Source of the DNA: Chamaea fasciata
Lineage: Eukaryota; Chordata; Aves; Passeriformes; Sylviidae
Length of the DNA: 64,000 nt
Assembly (NCBI GenBank): GCA_029207755.1
Contig: JARCOQ010000112.1
Coordinates: 124,001-188,000 of the forward strand
Direction: 5' to 3'
Part shown: positions 57,671 to 64,000 of the stretch, one piece after another
How positions within the stretch are numbered: position 1 is the stretch's first letter
Layout: each line of letters starts with the position of its first letter
Notes under the pieces: generated by a model
What the model saw: the letters and a program-made list of their open reading frames with translations, nothing else
Database searches by the model: none
What the model was told of the DNA's origin: nothing
Made by a program: the position numbers and the translations under genes

Positions 57671-59140
57671 CCCTTGAAGACACGGCAGATGACAGCAGCC
57701 CTGCCATCAGAAACCTGGCCATTGAAACAGCCTTGGTCCTCCGGGCAGTCCAGAGAGCTCCGTACTCCATCCTGCGGAAGCTGCGAGATCAGCTCCGCAG
57801 GGCACGGAAGACACGGCCTCGACTGTCGGGCCTGGGCTGGCTGCGCTGCTGGAGCTCTACGGAGAGCTGATCTGGGACACTCTGTCTGCTGGGGCCAACT
57901 GAGCCAGCGGGGATTTTCTTCTTCTACAGGATTCTTCTTTTCTTCTTTTTTTTCTTCAGTATATAAATATAGGATATGTGTTACAATACACGGACTCCCA
58001 GGATTTTTCTTTTGCTGCCCTGGGTGCACAGGGGAAGAGGGGGAAAAGGGTGCTTTGTGCTCAGCAAGCTGCCCAGGCGTGCAGCCTTGCAGGGAAAATG
58101 GCCAGAAGCCCCTTGGCCCTCGGTGGTCCTGCGGAAGCCTTTGCACGGCCGAGAGAGCGCGTGGGCGGGGGCCGGAGCTGTGGGCATCCCTGCGAGGCCG
58201 GAGCCTGGAGATGGCCACAAGCCCTGTGCCAGCCAGGAACCGCCGTCTGTGTCCTCCTGCCCGTGTGCTGCTGGCCGGATTGCTGAGGGCTCCGCGGTGC
58301 CTCTTGGTCGGGCTCCTCTGGAGCTGCTGTGGGGCTGCGCCTCTGCTGCCGGGCAGGCTGGCCGGGCTGGGGGAGACTCTGAGGGGCTGGGCTGGTGGGA
58401 AGCCCTGAGGAATTGGGTGTCAGAGGCCACAAGCAGCCCCTGGGGAGCTGCCATGTTCCTGCCAGCCGGCTGCTCTGGCGCTCCCCCAAAGCACCTGCGG
58501 AGTGAGTGCAGGGAAAGGTGGAACCTTGCGCTCAGGGCCCTTCTCGAGCTCACTGAGGATCCCTCCCTCAATGGTGACAAGGGGGCAGTGGCTGGAGCTG
58601 AGCTGGGGAATGCAGTCGCTTGGGCTTGGCTGGGCTTCGAGAGCTCAGGCAGCTGCTCCCAGCTCTCCTGCCTCCTGGTTCGGCTGCCCGAGTACCTCGG
58701 GACAGGCCTTTGGCCTCTGGGCCCTGTTGGCACCAGGGCGGCGTTTCACGACTTGTGCTCTTCACAGACCAAAAAAGTGTGGCCCCTGCCTGAACATTTT
58801 GTGGAGTTCCTGCGGGACACAGATGAACAGTCAGTCAGGATGACGGCCGTGATACTCAGGTTTGCAGTTTTGGACAAGGACATGCTGAGACCCAGCCCTG
58901 TCGCCCTGCTGCTGGTTGCGGTGCTCCTGCCACTCTCTGACCATGCAAGGCTCTGTGCCCCCAGCCACGGCCACTGTGTGCCCACCAAACACTTGGTGCC
59001 CTGTGGGTTTGCAGGCTCACGCCCAGCTGAGCCCCGAGCAGCCGATGCTGAGGTCTTTTTTTCTTCCTTTCATAGAGGATAACGGCCAGGTGCAGCTGCT
59101 GTCCACACTGCTCTTCTGAAAATTGGTGACTGTTTGCAGG
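57671..59140 (+). pseudogene. MROH-like HEAT-repeat gene remnant
   Basis: Three exon-like pieces with proper acceptors resemble maestro heat-like repeat (MROH) proteins. 57671 onward reads L-E-D-T-A-D-D-S-S-P-A-I-R-N-L-A. 58768-58943 reads F-V-E-F-L-R-D-T-D-E-Q-S-V-R ... P-S-P-V-A-L-L-L ... L-L-P-L-S-D-H. 59076-59140 reads E-D-N-G-Q-V-Q-L-L-S-T-L-L-F. The last is stopped by TGA at 59117-59119, the donor after SDH is not GT, and the first exon runs into a stop at 57868-57870. HEAT helices are scaffold modules; the molecular role of MROH proteins is poorly known. The family call rests on remembered motif patterns. Confidence 0.55.
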
Positions 59141-61800
59141 GCCGCTGGGAGGGAATATTGGGGTTCCTGGCAGCAGGATCCTTGTGCAGCTTCAGGCTGG
59201 GGTGGGCAGCACTTCCATCTGCAGCTTCCATGTGCTGCTCCGGCAGCTGCTGCTGCTGGGGACCCTGAGGGAAGAGGCCACGGGAGGGATGGAAATGCTG
59301 CACGGACAGCAGCAGCCAGGGCCAGGAATGAGCTTTGCCTTCCTGGCTGCTGAAATGAGGCTCCTTTAGTGCAAGAGGAGGCAAAGGCAAAATCAATTTC
59401 AACAATTCAAGGAAAACTGTGGAAAATTGGAAGCCTCTCAAAATGTCACACATTCATCTGGAGCTCTTCAGCGTTGGTTCTTGTAAAAAGCCTTTCCCGT
59501 TTTCCCTTGGCTCTGAGATTCTGGGAGCCACCGCTGGGCTTCAGAGTTCAACTGATTTTTATTTTCCAGGTTTTTAAACAGAGCTCTGAATTGGGCATCT
59601 CTTGCCACTTTTTCTGCTCAGAACCTTGAGAAAGGTTCTCTGCTCCTGTGAGCCACATCTTGAAGGGTGCTTGGCAACCATGGAATGCTCTGGGAAAGCA
59701 CTTGATTGACTTCAGGGCCAGGCTGGAGAGCTCAGCCTGAGGAAAGAACTGTTCCAGATGCCTCTGTCCATGTCCAGCTCCTCACAGCTGAGTCCCTGAA
59801 CACCCTGGGTGGTTTATAGGGATTGATTTTCCCCTCCTGTTCACTTGGAGGTGATTTTGCCATCCTTTAGAGGAACATCTGACCAGCCTCTGCCCCCATT
59901 GCATTTTATTCTCTCCACTTTGAAGCTGGACCGCTGGGTTTGACATGTAAATTCGTAGTGTCTCCCCGTTCTTCCCTCCAGCCCTCAATTGTGACTTGTA
60001 TTAAACACTGCAAATGGCCTCATTTGTCTGGTGGGGAAGATGTGAGGTGGAGAAAGTTAACAGGATTTGTTTTCATGAACCTTGTGCTAGTAAAGAAAAA
60101 TGAGGTTTGTCATTTTGGTGTGGTGCTGAGTGTTGGGATTTGGGAGTTTATTTCTTGCTATTGTTCTTATTATTTATTAGTGTTACTTTTCACTGGTCAG
60201 ATTTTTAAATCTTAGACACGATTAACCAAGGCTGGATGTAACTCATTAGGAAAATTCCCTTGCATTTTCCACTGGGATTAAACGGTTCAGTCGACTCCAA
60301 GTTGCCAGTGGATTCTAAAGATGGGAAATCCTGTTAGTGGTGGGTTTGGTGTGGTTTGGAGCTGGGGAAGGCTCTCATCCCCTCCCGGAGATGCCCCAAG
60401 CCCGCTCTGCTGCCACGTCTGCACTCGCGGCCCCTCACGGCTGCCCTGCCCTGGGGACACGGTGGGACCCCGCTGCTGCCGGGGCTGAGGCTCCTCACGG
60501 CCCCTCAAACCCCTCCTGGCTACACAGAACCTCTCCTGGCCCCTGACAGCCCTTCATGGCCCTTCATTGCCCCTCCCGGCCCCTCAGGGCCCCTCCCGGC
60601 CCCAGGCGTGGAGCTCCTCCCGAAGGAGAAGGGGCCGGGCCCTGCTGGTTCTCCTTTTATTTCAGTCGTTTCGCAGCCGTGAGGAAAGGCTGAAATGGAG
60701 CCTTTGCCCAGCGGTTCCCTGCGGGTCAATTGCGGCCGAAGCTCCGTGCCGGCGCTGGCCCCAGCACCAGCATCCCCGCAGCCCCGCCGGCCTTTGCTGT
60801 CCCCCCGTGTCCATTCCCTGTCCCCGAGGCCCGCCCGGCTCTGGCAGCAGCAGCAGCCGCAGCGCAGCGGGCGCCGGCCCGGCCCGGCCGGGGCTCCCGG
60901 GCAGGAGCAGCAGCAGCGCCGGCCCCTTCCCACCTGCTCCTGCCTCGCCTTCCAAGGCCTTTGTCCGGCTCCACTGCGGACCGGAGCAACGCTCACCCGC
61001 CAACAGCCCAGACTGCTCAGGGCCCGCCTGTGCTGCCCCGACCCAGCCTCCAGAGAAAGGAAGGGTCGGCTTCCAGCGCTGTTTTCAGCACTGTTTCACT
61101 CAGCCTGAGGTGACGGCAGGAGGCTGCTGCTGCCTTTGCCTTGGCAATTGGAGATGGCGGCTGCTGCTGCACCCCTCTGGCTGCCGACTGGATTTTATCA
61201 GGACAACTGCAATTGCCTTTTTCCATCCTTGCTACCCGCTGTGCTTTTGTGACAGTGAACTCAGTCTTTCTGGTGCAGGCACCGTGCAAAGAAGAGATTG
61301 AAATGCTCCCAAGTCCCCGGGCACTAAGTCGAGGGGAATGAAAGCCACACAGGCCACATTTGCAGCGCTCCAACACAGCCCTGCTGCTGGTGCTGCTGAA
61401 ATAGAATCAACTTAGAGAGGCCATCACAAAAATTGCCGCTGGGGTGTCAAACAAAATGCAAAAATGCACCCGGAGAAAGAAAAACCAGAACTTCTTGACT
61501 CACTTCATTGCTTCCTCCGAGCAGCAGAAAAGGGAGATGCCCAGAGGTATTTCCAGCTGCTGCTGATCCCAGCTGGAGCTCTCTGCAGAGTCCCAGCAGG
61601 AACCTGAGCCCAGCCCGGGGAGCTCACACAGTGTCAGGGAGATTCTGTCTCTGGATTCAGTCAGGGTTGCATTCCCCAACAAGTGCTGGTGCCACCTCCT
61701 GTTTTCTTGGATTAAAACAGTAACAAGGAAAACCTTACCAATGGCACAACTCCCCAGTCCACAAGGAAAAAAGAAAGGACAAATCGTAAAGTTTTCCAAA
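59141..61800. other. No gene recognised; GC-rich island at 60560-61010
   Basis: 59150-60340 is ordinary single-copy sequence. 60560-61010 is CpG-rich with overlapping open frames on both strands but no recognised exon or promoter motif combination. 61450-61800 is unremarkable. Confidence 0.5.
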
Positions 61801-61829
61801 CATTTGTCCTGCTTTGCTGCAAAAGTCGT

Positions 61830-62661
61830 GCTGCATTCAGTATGGAAATCCAGGAGAAGCTGCAGTTGGTGGCACATCTTGTGCCAGAAGCTCGACCTCG
61901 TTCTCCACCAAAGGTTCTTGAAAAGAGCAGCTGGGACTGTGGTGAAGGTTGCTGGAAAACTGCAACAGCTTTCCAGAAGTGAAATGAAAACGCAAGAAAT
62001 AAACCAAGACGTTTTCCTCTATTTATTTCTATGCTTCCCTTTTCCGTGTTGCACTACTTCTCCGTGCCATTAATCCCAAATGGATCTCACCTCTCAGATC
62101 AATGACTTAGTGAGTTTTAGACCCTCGAAAATACCATGGGCCGTACACAGAGTTTGCCTTCCCCTGTTTTTGCTGCAAAGTAACGCTGGAGACATAAGCG
62201 TCGTGCTTGGGTCGGGCACGAATCCTACAACCAGGGAATGTGTCCTGACAGTGTCTGACCCTCAGCAGGGACAATGCACAGCAGCGACCGAGGGAATTCC
62301 TCTGCCACGGCGCAGGAGTCAGGCCTCTGGATCTGGGCTCAGCACGGCCAAGTTGCCGTGTTTGGAGCGGCTCGGGGGCTGCCCCCGGGGAGCGCGGGGC
62401 TGGAGCGTGGAACGGACACGCGGACAAACGGCCCCAGGGCTCCAGTTGCAGCGGCGGCAGCGGCAGCAGCAGCGGCAGCAGCGAGTCTACGGCGTCTACG
62501 ACCCCTCCCCGTCCCTCTCTTGTTCCTCCTCTCCCTCTCCCGCTGTCCCGCACTCTGTCTCGCTGTCCCGCAGCCTCTCCCGGTGTCCCTTTCCCGACAC
62601 CCCCCGGCCCCTCTCTGCGTCCCCGTCCCGGCCTCTCCCTCTCCCCCCGCAGGGCTGGGCC
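61830..62661 (+). promoter_or_regulatory. 5' flank and leader of the plus-strand PIM-like gene
   Basis: Aligns in inverted orientation with 32315-31507 upstream of the minus-strand paralogue, including a short GGCAGC/AGC triplet tract (62449-62486). The leader next to the ATG is pyrimidine-rich with repeated 'tctcccgctgtccc' units. Confidence 0.6.
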
Positions 62662-63990
62662 ATGCCCCGGGCCCGCCCCCGGCCCCGGGCGTCCCGCCGC
62701 GGTCTGGGCTCCGCCCGGCTCTGGCGGTGCTGGCTGTGGCGGTGCTGGGCGGGCATCAGTGCCTGGGGCCAGGGCGGCATCGCTGCGCTTTGGCTGCGCC
62801 TGTCCCGACCCCGGCCCCGGCCCCGGCCCCGGCCCCGGCCCCGGCCCCGGCCCCGGCCCCGGCCCCGGCCCCGGCCCCGGCCCTGGCCCCGATCCCGGCC
62901 CCGACCCCGAACCCAACCCCCGCCCCGGCCCCGGCCCCGGCCCCGGCCCCGGCTCCTCCCGGGCCCCGCGGACACACGCGGCGCGGCCGCTCCCGCCGCC
63001 TCCGCCGCGGCTTGCCCGGCCCGAGCTCCGCCGCTCGGCAGCGCAGCCGCCGGCCTCGAGCCGCCGGGGCCCGGGGCGGGTGGGGATGCCCGGCCCGGGG
63101 CGCTCGGGGGGCGGTCGGGGGCCGTGTCTGGCCCCGGGCCGAGCGCTGAGGGCCGCGTGTCGCCCGCAGGGGAGGCGCGGGAGGCCCTGCAGGACCGGTA
63201 CCGGCTGGGTTCGCTGCTGGGGCGCGGAGGCTTCGGCAGCGTCTACTCGGGGACGCGGCTCTCGGACGGCGCCCCGGTGAGCGGCGGGGCTGGCGGCGGG
63301 CGGAGGAGGAGGAGGGCGGAGGAGGAGGAGGAGAAGATCGGGGCGCGGCGGGGCAGGCGGCGAGCTGAGCCCGCTGCTGGCCTTTGCTCGCAGGTGGCCA
63401 TCAAATGCGTGCCCCGGGCCCGCGTCCAGCACTGGGGCGAGCTGGTGAGTGAGCGGGGCCGGCGGGAGAAGCTGGGGCCCGGCAGGGGAAGAGCCGGCGG
63501 GAGCCCTGCAGGGAGAGCGGGCGTGGGCTGAGCGGGGGGCCCAGAGCATCCGGGGCTGGGTGAGGGGTTCCCGAGCCCTGGCACAGCCTCAGCCCCACTG
63601 ACGGCATCGTGGTCCTTCGGCAGCCCAACGGCGCCCGTGCGCCCCTGGAAATCGTGCTGCTGGACAGGCTGTCCTCTGGATGTGGTGGCATCATTCAGCT
63701 GCTGGAGTGGGTTGAGCTCCCCAACAGCTTCCTGTTGGTGCTGGAGCGTCCGGAGCGGTGCCAGGACCTCTCGGGTTTCCTGGCGGAGCGGAGGTTCCTG
63801 CCGGAGGAGGAGGCGCGGGGGCTGTTCCGCCAGGTGCTGGCGGCCGTGCGGCACTGCACCAGCTGCGGGGTCCTGCACCGCGACATCAAGCCCGAGAACA
63901 TCCTGCTCGACCTGGCCACCGGGCAGCTCAAACTGATCGACTTTGGCTGCGGCGCCTTCCTCCAAGACACAGCCTACAGGCAATTTGCAG
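62662..63990 (+). CDS. PIM-like serine/threonine kinase gene, exons 1-4 (partial)
   Basis: Exon 1 starts at ATG 62662 and probably ends at 63079 (GGGCGG/GTGGGG). Exon 2 is 63170-63276, exon 3 63394-63444, exon 4 63624-63990, each with AG/GT borders and the same lengths (107, 51 and 367 bp) as the minus-strand paralogue. The candidate first intron is 90 bp and open, so retention keeps frame. Landmarks: LGRGGFGSV loop, VAIK, hinge [18 protein letters not shown], then Q-F-A-G at the window edge. Exons 5-6, with the C-lobe, lie outside. Exon 1 differs from the paralogue mainly by a long Pro-Arg repeat. Reading is intact within the window. Confidence 0.8.
62809..62952 (+). repeat. (CCCCGG)n hexanucleotide repeat in PIM-like exon 1
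   Basis: About 12 perfect units (62809-62880) are followed by interrupted units to 62952. In the kinase frame they encode Pro-Arg dipeptides; the other sense phases give Pro-Ala and Pro-Gly. The paralogue has only about two units at the same place (near 31310-31335). Confidence 0.95.
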
Positions 63991-64000
63991 GTGAGCCCTC

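Noticed and set aside
60560..61010. GC-rich island considered as a promoter or coding exon
   Set aside because: No coherent motif set, splice site pair or protein resemblance was found.
62107..63549. 480-codon frame antisense to the plus-strand PIM-like gene
   Set aside because: It mirrors GC-rich coding and repeat sequence (poly Gly-Pro), with the spliced PIM exons explaining the locus.

Overview
The window reads as avian nuclear DNA, most likely from a passerine bird. The pointers are CR1 LINE fragments, an OR14-type olfactory receptor pseudogene, PIM1-like kinase genes (a family known to be expanded in songbirds), a MROH-like HEAT-repeat gene remnant, and very long low-complexity tracts built on GGGAATTTTGGGG and on 41-bp and 30-bp GC-rich minisatellites. 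Such tracts are typical of introns on small GC-rich microchromosomes. No bacterial feature, CRISPR array, tRNA or rRNA was recognised. Species and chromosome are inferred, not shown.

The dominant architecture is a direct segmental duplication of about 15.6 kb: 7760-23344 (copy 1) and 41253-56942 (copy 2). Each copy holds, in order, an OR14-like pseudogene (minus), a ~145-bp tandem array, a CR1 3' end, a defective endogenous retrovirus (LTR, gag, pro-pol, truncated env; plus), a GC-rich minisatellite, and a CpG-rich promoter with exon 1 of a RAB4-like gene whose start codon is GTG. Copy 1 continues into RAB4-like exon 2, which carries a frameshift. Copy 2 is cut off beforehand by an LTR-like element. 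Further diverged pieces of the block lie at 941-2055 (interrupted by a clean solo LTR) and 34988-35235.

The left part (1-7759) is mostly non-coding, with an inverted repeat, inverted LTR-like elements, a solo LTR and ~210-bp tandem repeats. The middle (24-41 kb) holds a third copy of the minisatellite/promoter unit, a PIM-like pseudogene, and an apparently intact six-exon PIM-like kinase gene on the minus strand. It continues with a CR1 reverse transcriptase fragment, an array of ZNF143-type motifs, and a promoter-like module with duplicated CRE/octamer/GC boxes and a CArG box. Minisatellites, an LTR and an inverted ERV gag fragment complete it. The right end holds a MROH-like pseudogene and the first four exons of a second PIM-like gene on the plus strand, which runs off the window. 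Its first exon contains an in-frame CCCCGG repeat encoding Pro-Arg. The two PIM genes face each other as inverted paralogues about 30 kb apart, with homologous 5' flanks.

The retroviral copies are defective. They nevertheless preserve a textbook -1 ribosomal frameshift signal between gag and pol: slippery heptamer, 6-nt spacer, 10-bp stem and a 6-bp loop-downstream pairing that makes an H-type pseudoknot. Identities were judged by eye and no alignment or database search was run.
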